From: an uncultured Pelagibacteraceae bacterium
GTDB lineage: Bacteria > Pseudomonadota > Alphaproteobacteria > Pelagibacterales > Pelagibacteraceae
NCBI GenBank assembly: GCA_902577075.1
Contig: CACGXV010000002.1
Coordinates: 202,001-266,000 of the forward strand
Reading direction: 5' to 3'
DNA: 64,000 nucleotides
A program made the position numbers and the translations under genes. The notes under the pieces were generated by a model. It was not told the origin of the DNA and ran no database searches. It was given only the letters and a program-made list of their open reading frames with translations. Below, in pieces: positions 21,056-31,797 of this stretch (position 1 is its first letter; each line of letters begins with the position of its first letter).

Positions 21056-22975
21056 TTAGATTGAAGGTGCTTTGTTAAGAGCAGAATATTTTTTTAAGAA
21101 TTCTTTTAATTCCATAGTTTCCTGTTTTTTAGAATCCAATTTTCTAATAGTTACTGTGTTACTGTCAACTTCTTTTTTTCCACATATTAGTAGCATTGGG
21201 ACTTTGGTTAATGAATGTTCTCTAATTTTATAATTTAAATTATGATTTTTTAAATCAACTTCAGAACTTAAACCAACATTTTTTAACTCATTGTTTACTT
21301 GTTTTGCGTATTCATCAAAATCACTTGAAATAGGTATAACTATAGTTTGGACTGGACAAAGCCAGAATGGTAATTTTCCAGAGTAATTTTCAATTAAAAT
21401 TCCTATAAATCTTTCTAATGAACCAAATAAAGCTCTGTGTAGCATGACAGGTACTTTTTTGTTTCCATCACTGTCAATAAATGATGCACCTAACCTACCT
21501 GGTAAGTTTAAATCAACTTGTAAAGTTCCACATTGCCAATCTCTTCCGATTGCATCTCTTAAAACAAATTCTATTTTAGGACCATAAAAAGCGCCTTCAC
21601 CCTTGTTTACAGAGTATTCTAATTTTGTTGCCTTTATAGCTTCCAATAATGCAGCTTCTGACTTGTCCCAAACTTTATCATCCCCAACTCTTAAGTCTGG
21701 TCGATCAGAATATTTCAAAATTACATCTTCAAATCCTAAATCTTTATAAATTTCTAAAATCAAATTTGTTACGCTCAAACATTCTTCTGTGATTTGCTCC
21801 TCTGTACAAAAAATATGTGCATCATCTTGAGTGAATGCTCTAACACGCAATAATCCGTGAAGAGCTCCAGAGGGCTCATATCTATGAACTTTTCCAAATT
21901 CCGACATTTTGAGTGGTAAATCTCTGTAACTTTTTAAACCTTGATTGAAAACCTGAACACATCCAGGACAATTCATTGGTTTAATAGCAAAAACTTTTTC
22001 ATCTGGAGTAGTAGAGGTGTACATATTTGCGCCAAATTTTTCCCAATGGCCAGATTTTTCCCAAAGTGATCGATCTAATATTTCTGGAGTGTTTATTTCC
22101 TGATATCCCGCAGTTTCTTGCTTCATTCTCATATAAGAAATAAGTTTCTGAAATAAGTTCCATCCTTTTTGGTGCCAAAATACAGAGCCAGGACTTTCTT
22201 CTCTAAAATGAAACAAATCCATCTCTTTACCTATTTTTCTATGATCTCTTTTTTCTGCTTCTTCTATTCTTTGAAGATACAAATCCAGGTCTTTTTGATT
22301 GGCCCAGCTAGTTCCATAAATTCTTTGCAACATTTCATTATTAGAATCCCCTCGCCAATAAGCCCCTGATACTTTTGTTAATTTAAATGCTTTACCAATT
22401 TTACTAGAAGATTCTAAATGGGGACCTCTACATAGATCATGCCATGTATCACCATGATGATAAACCGTAAGCATCTCATTTTTTGGAATACTTTCAATTA
22501 TTTCAGCTTTATATTTTTCTCCAATTTTTTTAAAATGAGATATTGCCTTATCTCTTTCCCAAATTTCCCTTCTAGTTTTTACATCCTTATCAATTATCTC
22601 TAACATTTTATTTTCAATTTTTTTAAGGTCATCACTGGTAAAAGGTTCCTTTCTAGCAAAGTCATAATAAAAGCCATTTTCTATAACTGGACCAATTGTT
22701 ACCTGTGTTCCTGGAAATAATTCCTGGACGGCCATTGCCATAATATGTGCTGTATCATGCCTAATAACTTCTAATCCCTCTGGATCTTTTGCAGTAAAAA
22801 TTTTAATTGAACTATCCTTATCTATTGTTGAATATAAATCTTTTAATTCGCCATTTACACTCATTACTAAGGCTTGTTTAGCTAGAGATTTACTTATTTT
22901 TTCTGCAACCTCTGAACCTGTTACACTTTTATCAAAGTTTAATTTTTTTCCGTCAGGTAATGTAATATTTGGCAT
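21056..22975 (-). CDS. thrS: Threonyl-tRNA synthetase
   Basis: The 639-residue enzyme charges tRNA-Thr and has every domain: an N-terminal TGS domain (MPNITLPDGKKLNF), an editing domain with HDTAHIMAMAVQELFPG and HGDTWHDLCRGPH, a catalytic class II core with zinc ligands in KPMNCPGCVQVF and in RYEPSGALHGLLRVRAFTQDDAH, and a C-terminal anticodon-binding domain. The length matches E. coli ThrS (642). It heads the translation block thrS-infC-rpmI-rplT-pheS-pheT. Its start overlaps the stop of the upstream glycosyltransferase by one base (TAATG). Confidence 0.97.
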   Translation of the reverse strand: MPNITLPDGKKLNFDKSVTGSEVAEKISKSLAKQALVMSVNGELKDLYSTIDKDSSIKIFTAKDPEGLEVIRHDTAHIMAMAVQELFPGTQVTIGPVIENGFYYDFARKEPFTSDDLKKIENKMLEIIDKDVKTRREIWERDKAISHFKKIGEKYKAEIIESIPKNEMLTVYHHGDTWHDLCRGPHLESSSKIGKAFKLTKVSGAYWRGDSNNEMLQRIYGTSWANQKDLDLYLQRIEEAEKRDHRKIGKEMDLFHFREESPGSVFWHQKGWNLFQKLISYMRMKQETAGYQEINTPEILDRSLWEKSGHWEKFGANMYTSTTPDEKVFAIKPMNCPGCVQVFNQGLKSYRDLPLKMSEFGKVHRYEPSGALHGLLRVRAFTQDDAHIFCTEEQITEECLSVTNLILEIYKDLGFEDVILKYSDRPDLRVGDDKVWDKSEAALLEAIKATKLEYSVNKGEGAFYGPKIEFVLRDAIGRDWQCGTLQVDLNLPGRLGASFIDSDGNKKVPVMLHRALFGSLERFIGILIENYSGKLPFWLCPVQTIVIPISSDFDEYAKQVNNELKNVGLSSEVDLKNHNLNYKIREHSLTKVPMLLICGKKEVDSNTVTIRKLDSKKQETMELKEFLKKYSALNKAPSI

Positions 22976-24129
22976 TAATTAAATAGTTTTTTGTACTCTG
23001 AATAAGTAGAAAAACACATTTTTTCAACATTAAATTTCTTTACGACATTTTCTCTTCCAAAATTACCCATTTTTGAAAGTTCATTAGGATCAAAGTTCAT
23101 AACTTGTATAATTTTTTTTGATAAATCATCAGAATTACCTGCTTCAAACAATAGTCCAGACTTTCCATCAATAATTGTCTCATTAGATCCACCAATATTA
23201 CTGGCAAGAATTAATTTTTGCATAGATTGAGCTTCTACTGCAACTCTTCCAAAAGCTTCAGGTTCAATTGAGGTGGAGACAACTATGTCAGATATTTTGT
23301 AAGCTAATGGCATATTTTTGCAATGATCAATAAATCTTATTTGTTTGGTAAGTCTGTATTGTTCAACAAGTCTAATTAATTTTTTTTTATAAAGATCTCG
23401 CCCTTGGTCGTTACCTAAAATTACTGCAATGAAAGAATCGTTCCCTAACTGAATATTTACTTTACTTAATGCCTCTAAAAACATTTCTTGGCCTTTCCAA
23501 GCTGTTAATCTACCTGGTAATAAAATTATTTTTTTTCCGACTTTCAAATCCCATGACTTAAATAATTTATCTTCATCAGTTTCTAGTGTTGTTGAAGAGT
23601 CAAAATAATCTGTATTTATGCCTCTAAATATAGAAAGTAATTTTTTTTTATCTGTTAGATATTCTGCATAATTTTCTTTGATGTGTGAAAAAATAAAATT
23701 AGATCCAGCAATAATTAAATCAGATCTAACCATTACAGAATTATAAAATTTTTTTAACTTATTATTGTAATTATAGGTTCCATGAAAAGTCGTAACAAAC
23801 TTTCTTCTTGTAATTTTTGTTGCAATTAAACATGACCATGCAGGCGCTCTACTTCTAGCATGAACAATATTTATCCCATTTATTAAAATAATTGCAGAAA
23901 TAATTAGTGAATTAATAAAAATGAGTATAGGATTTTTCGAGTGAACAGGAAGTCTAATAAGTTTGACTTTTTTTCTGTCTAAGTATTGTAGAAGTTCACC
24001 ACCACTTGTAATTAGATATGATCTAACATTATTTTCTGGTAAGTAATGTGCAATATCATAACAACCAGTTTCTGCGCCACCATAACCTAACTTAGGAATT
24101 ACCTGTAGTACTTTTAATTTAGACTGCAT
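22975..24129 (-). CDS. Glycosyltransferase family 4
   Basis: The 384-residue protein has a GT-B fold. The N-terminal domain opens KVLQVIPKLGYGGAETGCYDIA, with the GAE acceptor-side motif. The C-terminal nucleotide-sugar domain has LLPGRLTAWKGQEMFLEAL and the retaining-enzyme EX7E-like EPEAFGRVAVEAQ, where the two Glu contact the donor. Typical substrates are lipopolysaccharide or other surface glycans; the donor cannot be read from the sequence. It is cytosolic or membrane-peripheral. The stop overlaps the thrS start (TAATG), so it is translated into the thrS block. It diverges from an alpha/beta hydrolase across 39 bases. Confidence 0.88.
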   Translation of the reverse strand: MQSKLKVLQVIPKLGYGGAETGCYDIAHYLPENNVRSYLITSGGELLQYLDRKKVKLIRLPVHSKNPILIFINSLIISAIILINGINIVHARSRAPAWSCLIATKITRRKFVTTFHGTYNYNNKLKKFYNSVMVRSDLIIAGSNFIFSHIKENYAEYLTDKKKLLSIFRGINTDYFDSSTTLETDEDKLFKSWDLKVGKKIILLPGRLTAWKGQEMFLEALSKVNIQLGNDSFIAVILGNDQGRDLYKKKLIRLVEQYRLTKQIRFIDHCKNMPLAYKISDIVVSTSIEPEAFGRVAVEAQSMQKLILASNIGGSNETIIDGKSGLLFEAGNSDDLSKKIIQVMNFDPNELSKMGNFGRENVVKKFNVEKMCFSTYSEYKKLFN

Positions 24130-24168
24130 GTGATAATAATATATACCTAGTCAACACGAATACTTTAT

Positions 24169-24930
24169 ATGAAAAAAAATAAATTTCTAAGAATTTCTAA
24201 ATATAAAAAACTAAGATATATCGCAAATAATTATAAGAAAAATCTCTACATAGTTTTTTTACCAGGTTTTGCATCAGATATAGATGGAGATAAACCTAAG
24301 AAATTTTTAAATTTTAGCATTAAAAATAAATTAGGGTTTTTAGCATTAGAATATTTTGGTCATGGTAGGTCTTCAGGAGAATTTACAAAAGGTAATATTA
24401 CAAAATGGTCAAATGATGCGAAGACTGCAATTAATAAAATAGTAAAAAAAAATGATTTTATTTTAATTGGCTCAAGTATGGGTGGATGGATTTCGATGAT
24501 AATGCACAGATATTTTAGTTCTCAAATTAAAGGCTTCCTAGGTATTGGATCTGCACCTGAGTTTCTTACAAGAATTATGTGGAAAAAATTTCCAAAAAAA
24601 ACAAAGTATGAAATAATCAAAAAAGGAATATCTAAAATTAAAAATGGTGATTATGAATACTTAATTACTAAACAGCTTATTTTTGATGGAAAAAAAACTA
24701 CTAATAAAGTCCTTAATAAAAAGTTAAATAATAACATACCTGTCACAATGGTTCACGGACAAAAAGATGAGGTAGTACCTGTAAAATACTCAAGAATGGT
24801 TTTAAAAACTTTTCCTAAAGCAGATAAAAAGCTTTTAATAATAAAGAATGGAGATCATAGTCTCTCCTCAAGTAAAAATTTAAGTATAATTTGTAAAGAA
24901 CTACAAAAAATAATTAAAAAAGTTAACTAG
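24169..24930 (+). CDS. Alpha/beta hydrolase
   Basis: The 253-residue cytosolic protein has the alpha/beta-hydrolase core: an oxyanion-side GFASDIDGDKPKKF, a GHGRSSGEF stretch, the nucleophile elbow GSSMGG (Ser), an aspartate in HGQKDEVVP and a histidine in NGDHSLS. These three make a plausible Ser-Asp-His triad. It resembles the serine aminopeptidase S33/esterase branch. The substrate is unknown. No signal peptide is visible. It diverges from the glycosyltransferase gene, and its end overlaps the convergent end of gltB by 8 bases. Confidence 0.82.
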   Translation: MKKNKFLRISKYKKLRYIANNYKKNLYIVFLPGFASDIDGDKPKKFLNFSIKNKLGFLALEYFGHGRSSGEFTKGNITKWSNDAKTAINKIVKKNDFILIGSSMGGWISMIMHRYFSSQIKGFLGIGSAPEFLTRIMWKKFPKKTKYEIIKKGISKIKNGDYEYLITKQLIFDGKKTTNKVLNKKLNNNIPVTMVHGQKDEVVPVKYSRMVLKTFPKADKKLLIIKNGDHSLSSSKNLSIICKELQKIIKKVN

Positions 24931-27900
24931 CTTTACCAACAATACTTTTATTAGTAATTGGATTTTCAAGTTTATCTATCATTTCTTTAGGGCAAACTTG
25001 TAAAAAATTATTTACCTCTAAATCAAAATTTTCGAGTATATTTTTAGAAACATTTGACTCTGTTTCTTGATAATGTTTTGAGACTAATTTCTTTAAATTA
25101 TTTTTCCAAAACTCTGTCTCGGGTGTTTGCCAAATAATTGTCTCTGGATTTGCTTTTTTTGGAAATTCGTTGTTAGGATCATATACAAAAGCCATTCCAC
25201 CTGTCATACCTGCTCCAAAATTATCTCCAACATCACCTAATATTACAATCGATCCCCCTGTCATATACTCACATCCATTTGAGTCGCAACCTTCAACAAC
25301 CGCAGTTGCTCCTGAGTTTCTTACTGCAAATCTTTCACCCGCTTGTCCTGCTGCTAATAAAGTTCCCGATGTTGCTCCATATAAGACTGTATTTCCTATA
25401 ATAGTATTTTCGTTTGAGACCAAATTACTTTCCTCAGGAAGTTTAACTATTACAGAAGCACCTGACAAACCTTTGGCGACGTAGTCATTAGCATCTCCTT
25501 TTAGAATTAATTTAAGTCCTTTAATCCCAAATGCTCCAAATGATTGTCCGGCTGATCCTTTAAAATTGAGTGAAAAAGTATTTTCCTCTAATTTATTATT
25601 TCCAAATTTTTTATATAAATGATAAGAGATTCTTGTACCTACTGCTCTATCAGTGTTTTTTATTTCATATGTTTTATCCAATGGAGAATTATTATCTATT
25701 AAGTTTTCTACCTCTGGCCAAATTTTTTGATCCAATGTATCTGGAACCTCATTAATTATAGGTTTCTCACAATATCTTTTATTTTTACCGGGGTCAGCTT
25801 GTACAAATAAAGGATTTAAATCTAAATCATCCAAATTTGGTGATCCTTTACTTACCTGCCTTAATAAGTCAGTTCTACCAATGACCTCATTAAGAGACTT
25901 AAAACCTAAACTTGCTAGAATTTCTCTTACTTCTTCCGCAATAAAAGAAAATAAGTTCACTACCTTGTCTGGTGTACCAGTAAATTTTTTTCTAAGTTCA
26001 TCATCTTGAGTACAAACACCGACTGGACAAGTGTTAGAGTGACATTGTCTTACCATAATGCATCCCATTGCAACTAGAGCTGTAGTAGCTACACCAAACT
26101 CTTCTGCGCCCATCATTGCTGCCATAACTACATCTCTTCCAGTTTTAATTCCTCCATCCGTTCTCAGAGTAACAAGGTGTCGTAGTTTATTTAAAGTCAA
26201 AACTTGATTTGCTTCTGTTAATCCCATTTCCCATGGGATACCAACATATTTAACGCTTGTTTGAGGAGTAGCGCCTGTTCCACCATTATGACCAGAAATT
26301 AAAATGATATCAGCTTTTGCTTTAGCAACTCCTGCAGCAATAGTTCCTATTCCAGAAGAAGCTACTAATTTTACTCCAACTCTAGCCTTAGGATTGATTT
26401 GCTTTAAATCATAAATTAGTTGTGCGAGATCTTCTATTGAGTAAATATCATGATGTGGAGGAGGTGAAATTAGTGTCACTCCTGGAGTAGAATGTCTTAA
26501 TTTAGCTATTTCTTCAGTAACCTTAAACCCAGGTAATTGACCCCCTTCACCAGGTTTTGCACCTTGTGCAATTTTAATTTCAATTTCATTACAATTATTT
26601 AAATAATTTATAGTTACTCCAAATCTTGCAGATGCTATTTGTTTTACTCTTGAATTAGCGCTATCTCCATTTTGTAAAACTTTAAATCTCTTTTCATCTT
26701 CTCCACCTTCGCCACTACAAGAAGCCCCCTTTATCCTATTCATACCCATAGCAAGTGTTTCATGAGCTTCTTTTGATAAAGCACCATGAGACATACTTCC
26801 ACTTCCAAATCTTTTCATGATTTCACTTATTGGCTCGACTTCGTCAATTGCTATTGCCTCTTGATTTTTAAAGTCAATTAAATCTCTTAAATTAATTGGT
26901 TTTAAGCCGTAAATTCCTTTGGTGTATTTTTTATAAGTATCATAAGAATTTGAACCAACAGCAGCTTGCAAAAGATGAATTAATTTTCCTTGATATTGGT
27001 GGGTTTCTCCATTTTTTCTATATCTATAAATACCACCTATAGGTAAAATATTTGAATGAATATCAAAAGCATCCTTATGTATACCTCTTATCTTTTTTTC
27101 TATACCACTTAATCCAATTCCAGAAATTTTAGATATTACACCTGGAAAATAATCTTTAACAATTGTTCTACTTAGTCCTACAGTTTCAAAATTACATCCT
27201 CCTCTATAAGAACTTAAAACAGAAATACCCATCTTTGACATTATTTTTAACAGGCCAAAGTTTACAGATTTAATATACCTATTGACACACTCATCAAAAG
27301 AAAATTTACCAAAAAGTTTTTTAGAATATCTTTGAAATAAACTATCAAATGCAAGATAAGGATTTACAGTTGTTGCCCCAACACCTATAAGTGTAGCAAA
27401 TGAGTGTGTATCAAGAGCATCTCCTGTTTGAACATTGATAGAAACATATCCTCTTAGTCCTAATTTTATTAAATGAGTGTTTATTGCTCCAATACATAAA
27501 AGCATTGGCATTGGCAGTTTTGTTTCTGATATATTTTTATCTGACAAAATAAGTTGTGTTACACCTTCTCTGACTGCTTTCTCTGCATCCCTTTTTAATT
27601 TATCAATTGAATTTTCTAGTGTTTCTTCTTTGTCGAATATACAATTTAAAATTCTATAATTATCGCCAAAGTACTTCACAAATTTTTCAAACTGATTGTT
27701 TGAGAGAATAGGACTGTCTAAAACGTAAATATTTTCCTCAGTAAGATCTGAAAAATCCAGAATATTACCCAGATTTCCAAACCTAGTTTTTAAACTCATC
27801 ACTTTATTTTCTCTTAAAGAGTCAATCGGAGGATTTGTTACTTGACTAAAGTTCTGTCTAAAAAAATGGTAAAGAGGCCTATATTTGTCAGATAATACAG

Positions 27901-29419
27901 CGAGGGGTGTATCATCACCCATGGATCCAGTTGCTTCTTTAGCATCTTCAGCCATAGGATGAAGAATTAGTTCCAAATCCTCAAGGCTATAGCCAAAACA
28001 GTGTTGTATTTTTTTTAAATCAGAGCCTGAGTACTGATTTTTTTCATTTTCTATTGGAAATTTTTTATCAAGATCAATGATCTGGTTGTTAAACTTTTTA
28101 AATTCTTTTGCTAAATAATTCTTAATCGCATTGTTTGTATAAATTTTTCCTTTTTCAATTCTAACACCCAATATTTCACCAGGGCCAAGTCTACCTTTTG
28201 AAACAATTTTCTTTTCATTTAAATCAATCATACCTGTTTCAGATCCAGCAAATAAAAGTTTGTCTCTTGTAACAGTATATCTTAGAGGTCTTAGACCATT
28301 TCTGTCACTTCCCACAATTACCCACTCATTGTCAGTAGCCGCAACAGCAGCAGGTCCATCCCAAGGTTCCATAGTACTATTTAAAAAATTGAACAATTGT
28401 TGATGATCTTTTGGCAAAACTTTGCTTTTTTTTGACCACGCATCTGGAATTAACATAAGTTTTGCTAAAGGTGCTGAGTGACCAGAAATATTTAGTAATT
28501 CAAAAACATTGTCTAATGATGCAGAGTCAGAATTTCCAGCAGGAATAACTGGTTTCAAATTTTTCATATCATCAAACAATGGACTAAACATTTCTTCTTG
28601 GTGTATATTCATCCAATTAATGTTACCTTTAAGTGTGTTTATTTCACCATTATGAGCGATGGCTCTAAATGGTTGAGCTAAATCCCAGCTTGGTGCTGTA
28701 TTAGTTGAAAACCTCTGATGAAAAATTGCATATCTTGAAATAAAACGTTCATCTTTTAAATCTATATAAAAGTCTGACAAGGCTTCTGCAAGAAACATTC
28801 CTTTGTAAATAATTGATTTTGAACTAAATGAGCAAATATAAAAATTATTTAATTGATTTTTTAAAGCTTCTTTTTCAATTTTTCTTCTTGTCTCGTAAAT
28901 CATTCTCTCTAAATCTTTACCAACAATTGCTTTATCATTATGTGTAAACAAAACTTGAGCAATTTCAGGTCTTGTTAATTCAGCTTTTTCACCAAGTACA
29001 GATGGATCAACCGGGACTTGTCTCCATCCATATATATTAAAATTTTTTTTTGTAAGTTCGCTCTCTACTATTGTTCTACATTGCTCTTGACCATCAAAAT
29101 CGTTCCTTGGAAGGAAGATCATTCCCACACATAAATCTGAATTGTCGTGCTTATGTCCAGTAATTTCTATTTTCTCCGCAAAAAAATCTCTAGGTATCTC
29201 AATATGTATTCCTGCACCGTCACCTGTTTTTCCGTCGGCGTCAATAGCACCCCTGTGCCAAACAGCTTTCAAAGCTTCAATTCCATATTCAACTACTTTT
29301 CTTGATTTTAGCCCCTCAGTTGAAGCCACAAGACCTACTCCACAGGCATCGTGTTCCATTTTCTCATCATAAACATGATTTTTTTTTAATAATTCACGAT
29401 TTTTTTTTTGAATATCCAT
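24923..29419 (-). CDS. gltB: Glutamate synthase (NADPH) large subunit
   Basis: The 1498-residue subunit makes two glutamates from glutamine and 2-oxoglutarate. The N-terminal glutaminase has its nucleophile at C26 (HDACGVGLVAS), probably exposed by removing a propeptide. The central and FMN domains follow (LISPPPHHDIYSIEDL, GHNGGTGATPQTS). The iron-sulfur cluster is the CIMVRQCHSNTCPVGVC segment. The C-terminal glycine-rich GXGXG beta-helix is present (GNTVLYGATSGTLLAAGQAGERFAVRN). The length is normal. The start overlaps the gltD stop by one base, so they are one transcriptional unit with gltD first. Confidence 0.97.
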   Translation of the reverse strand: MDIQKKNRELLKKNHVYDEKMEHDACGVGLVASTEGLKSRKVVEYGIEALKAVWHRGAIDADGKTGDGAGIHIEIPRDFFAEKIEITGHKHDNSDLCVGMIFLPRNDFDGQEQCRTIVESELTKKNFNIYGWRQVPVDPSVLGEKAELTRPEIAQVLFTHNDKAIVGKDLERMIYETRRKIEKEALKNQLNNFYICSFSSKSIIYKGMFLAEALSDFYIDLKDERFISRYAIFHQRFSTNTAPSWDLAQPFRAIAHNGEINTLKGNINWMNIHQEEMFSPLFDDMKNLKPVIPAGNSDSASLDNVFELLNISGHSAPLAKLMLIPDAWSKKSKVLPKDHQQLFNFLNSTMEPWDGPAAVAATDNEWVIVGSDRNGLRPLRYTVTRDKLLFAGSETGMIDLNEKKIVSKGRLGPGEILGVRIEKGKIYTNNAIKNYLAKEFKKFNNQIIDLDKKFPIENEKNQYSGSDLKKIQHCFGYSLEDLELILHPMAEDAKEATGSMGDDTPLAVLSDKYRPLYHFFRQNFSQVTNPPIDSLRENKVMSLKTRFGNLGNILDFSDLTEENIYVLDSPILSNNQFEKFVKYFGDNYRILNCIFDKEETLENSIDKLKRDAEKAVREGVTQLILSDKNISETKLPMPMLLCIGAINTHLIKLGLRGYVSINVQTGDALDTHSFATLIGVGATTVNPYLAFDSLFQRYSKKLFGKFSFDECVNRYIKSVNFGLLKIMSKMGISVLSSYRGGCNFETVGLSRTIVKDYFPGVISKISGIGLSGIEKKIRGIHKDAFDIHSNILPIGGIYRYRKNGETHQYQGKLIHLLQAAVGSNSYDTYKKYTKGIYGLKPINLRDLIDFKNQEAIAIDEVEPISEIMKRFGSGSMSHGALSKEAHETLAMGMNRIKGASCSGEGGEDEKRFKVLQNGDSANSRVKQIASARFGVTINYLNNCNEIEIKIAQGAKPGEGGQLPGFKVTEEIAKLRHSTPGVTLISPPPHHDIYSIEDLAQLIYDLKQINPKARVGVKLVASSGIGTIAAGVAKAKADIILISGHNGGTGATPQTSVKYVGIPWEMGLTEANQVLTLNKLRHLVTLRTDGGIKTGRDVVMAAMMGAEEFGVATTALVAMGCIMVRQCHSNTCPVGVCTQDDELRKKFTGTPDKVVNLFSFIAEEVREILASLGFKSLNEVIGRTDLLRQVSKGSPNLDDLDLNPLFVQADPGKNKRYCEKPIINEVPDTLDQKIWPEVENLIDNNSPLDKTYEIKNTDRAVGTRISYHLYKKFGNNKLEENTFSLNFKGSAGQSFGAFGIKGLKLILKGDANDYVAKGLSGASVIVKLPEESNLVSNENTIIGNTVLYGATSGTLLAAGQAGERFAVRNSGATAVVEGCDSNGCEYMTGGSIVILGDVGDNFGAGMTGGMAFVYDPNNEFPKKANPETIIWQTPETEFWKNNLKKLVSKHYQETESNVSKNILENFDLEVNNFLQVCPKEMIDKLENPITNKSIVGKAS

Positions 29420-30852
29420 TATGCAACTTTCATTTTTTGTTTTGATTGAAGAAAACTTTCAATTGAAGTTGCTGCATCTCTTCCATCTTTAATAGCCCAT
29501 ACAACTAATGATGCTCCTCGAACAATATCTCCTGCTGCAAATACACCAGGAATACTTGTTTCCAATGTATCAAAGTCAGCCTTAATAGTTCCCCATTGTG
29601 AAACATTTAATCTTGGCTCTTGAAAAAGAATAGGTAAGTCCTCTGGATCAAATCCTAGAGACTTAATCACTAAATCTGCTTTTATTTCAAATTCTGAATT
29701 TTCTTCTACAACTGGTTTTCTTCTTCCACTCTCGTCAGGGTCAGTTAATTTCATTTTATCCACTATAATACTCTTAACTTTATTAGACCCTTTAAATTCT
29801 TTTGGATTACTTAACCAAATAAATTCAACACCTTCTTCCTCTGCATTTCCTACTTCTCTAGCAGACCCAGGCATATTTTCTCTATCTCTTCTATATATAC
29901 ATTTTACAGATTTAGCTTTTTGTCGAACTGATGTTCTTACACAATCCATTGCTGTGTCTCCTCCGCCAATAACTACAACATCTTTTCCTTCAGCATTTAG
30001 CGTACCGTTGTCAAACATTTCAACTTTATCACCCAAGCCTTTTTTATTTGATGCTGTTAGGAATTCCATTGCAGGAAAAATATTGCTTAAGTCATTTCCT
30101 GGCAAATTTACTTCTCTGGGTTTGTAAACACCTGTAGAAATCAAGATTGCATCATGTTTTGATTGTAGCTCTTTTAAGGTAGAGTCTTTACCAACTTCAA
30201 AATTGTTTACAAAGTTTATTCCTCCATCTTTTAGAAGTTTAATTCTTCTTTCAACTACATGTTTCTCTAATTTGAAGTTTGGAATTCCATAAATAAGTAA
30301 TCCACCAGCTCTGTCATATCTGTCGTATATTGTTACTTGATATCCTTTTTTTCTAAGCTCTTCTCCGCAAGCTAACCCTGCGGGTCCTGCACCTATAATC
30401 CCAACACTTTGTTCATTTTCGATTTTTACTTTTATTGGTTTAACCCATCCATTTTCCCATGCCTTGTCAGTTAGATATTTTTCAATTGATCCTATAGTAA
30501 CAGTTCCATGCCCTGACTTTTCTATTACACAATTACCCTCACATAGTCTATCCTGAGGACAAATTCTTCCACATACTTCTGGCATATTATTTGTGCTTTG
30601 TGATAAGCGATATGCCTCTTCATACCTTCCTTCTGCAGTGAGTTTCAACCAATCTGGAATATTATTGCTTAAAGGACAATGAACCTGACAAAAAGGGACG
30701 CCACACTGTGAACATCTACTTGACTGCTCTTTAGCTCTATCATGTATAAATTCTTGATATATCTCTCCAAAATCCTCTTTTCTCTCAGATTTATCTCTTT
30801 TAGGTGGATTTTGTTGACCTATATCCACAAATTGAAGCATTTTATTCGTCAT
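29419..30852 (-). CDS. gltD: Glutamate synthase (NADPH) small subunit
   Basis: The subunit passes electrons from NADPH through FAD and iron-sulfur clusters to GltB. I place the start at the ATG at 30852 (477 residues), since the family begins near a MLQFVDIGQQ-like stretch; the frame is open back to 30909 but the extra 19 residues look non-native, and 30840 is a third possibility. Cysteine groups CSQCGVPFCQVHC and CGRICPQDRLCEGNC hold two clusters. FAD is bound by GAGPAGLACGEELRKKG and NADPH by GGGDTAMDC. It is followed directly by gltB. No Shine-Dalgarno distinguishes the candidate starts. Confidence 0.93.
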   Translation of the reverse strand: MTNKMLQFVDIGQQNPPKRDKSERKEDFGEIYQEFIHDRAKEQSSRCSQCGVPFCQVHCPLSNNIPDWLKLTAEGRYEEAYRLSQSTNNMPEVCGRICPQDRLCEGNCVIEKSGHGTVTIGSIEKYLTDKAWENGWVKPIKVKIENEQSVGIIGAGPAGLACGEELRKKGYQVTIYDRYDRAGGLLIYGIPNFKLEKHVVERRIKLLKDGGINFVNNFEVGKDSTLKELQSKHDAILISTGVYKPREVNLPGNDLSNIFPAMEFLTASNKKGLGDKVEMFDNGTLNAEGKDVVVIGGGDTAMDCVRTSVRQKAKSVKCIYRRDRENMPGSAREVGNAEEEGVEFIWLSNPKEFKGSNKVKSIIVDKMKLTDPDESGRRKPVVEENSEFEIKADLVIKSLGFDPEDLPILFQEPRLNVSQWGTIKADFDTLETSIPGVFAAGDIVRGASLVVWAIKDGRDAATSIESFLQSKQKMKVA

Positions 30853-30960
30853 CGGAGTCGGCTTATATACGAATTTTAAATACCTATAAAGTAAAACTAG
30901 GTAATACATTCTGACATATATTTTTAAAAAACCCAGTTTTTTCTTAATTTTCTCAAATTT

Positions 30961-30975
30961 GCATAGTAGCTATGC
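30961..30975. promoter_or_regulatory. Small inverted repeat in the gltD/uppP divergent promoter region
   Basis: GCATAG and CTATGC form perfect 6-bp arms around a TAG centre, in the 177-base gap between gltD and uppP. A dimeric regulator could bind here, or it may be chance in AT-rich DNA. The symmetry is seen; the role is inferred. Confidence 0.25.
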
Positions 30976-31029
30976 TTAATAGTAATTGCCTTATTTAAGT
31001 AATCTTTTAACTATCTATTCAATTCTCAA

Positions 31030-31797
31030 ATGATTTCAAAATATATAGAAACATCAATATTAGCATTGATACAAGGAGTTGCTGAGTTTATCCCCATAAG
31101 TTCCTCTGCTCATCTCATTATAATTTCAAAGGTTTCTAATTTTAATGTTAGCTCACTTCAATTAGATATAAGCCTCCATTTAGGGTCACTTTTAGCAATT
31201 ATTTTTTATTTTAGAAAAGATTTATTAAATATAACCAAAAATAAATCTTTATTACTTTTGATAGTTTTAGGATCAATTCCATTAATTATTATTGGCTATT
31301 TTTTTTATTCATCGGGTCTAATTGAAAATTTAAGAAATTTAAAAGTGATAGCTTGGACAACATTAATTTTTGGAATATTATTATTTATCGCTGACAGATC
31401 TACAATTAAAAATAAAATTAGTAATAATTTAAATCTTAAAAATATTTTACTAATAGGTATTTTTCAAATATTGGCTATTATACCTGGAGTTAGTAGATCT
31501 GGAATTATAATTACTACATCAAGATTTTTAAATTTTGATAGAGTAGACTCTTCTAAAATATCCTTTTACTTATCCATACCTGCATTAGCTGGTGCAAGTG
31601 TACTAAGTATGAAAGATATTGTTAAGACAAATATAGATATGAATTTTTTGTTTATATTTGCTGTCTTATTATCATTTGTTTTTTCTTATTTAACAATAAA
31701 ATATTTTTTGATTTATGTAAGAAATTTTAATTTAAACCTTTTTGTTTATTACAGAACATTTCTTGCATTAATTCTTTTTGTAATTGCATATTCTTAA
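31030..31797 (+). CDS. uppP: Undecaprenyl-diphosphatase (UppP/BacA)
   Basis: The 255-residue polytopic membrane enzyme dephosphorylates undecaprenyl diphosphate to recycle the lipid carrier of peptidoglycan and other glycans. The first catalytic region is QGVAEFIPISSSAHLII near residues 15-31. The second, PGVSRSGIIITTSRFL, lies near residues 151-166. The rest is a run of about seven or eight hydrophobic helices. The length is close to the family's 260-270. The gene is the only rightward gene between gltD and the DMT transporter, and its end overlaps the latter by 4 bases. Confidence 0.93.
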   Translation: MISKYIETSILALIQGVAEFIPISSSAHLIIISKVSNFNVSSLQLDISLHLGSLLAIIFYFRKDLLNITKNKSLLLLIVLGSIPLIIIGYFFYSSGLIENLRNLKVIAWTTLIFGILLFIADRSTIKNKISNNLNLKNILLIGIFQILAIIPGVSRSGIIITTSRFLNFDRVDSSKISFYLSIPALAGASVLSMKDIVKTNIDMNFLFIFAVLLSFVFSYLTIKYFLIYVRNFNLNLFVYYRTFLALILFVIAYS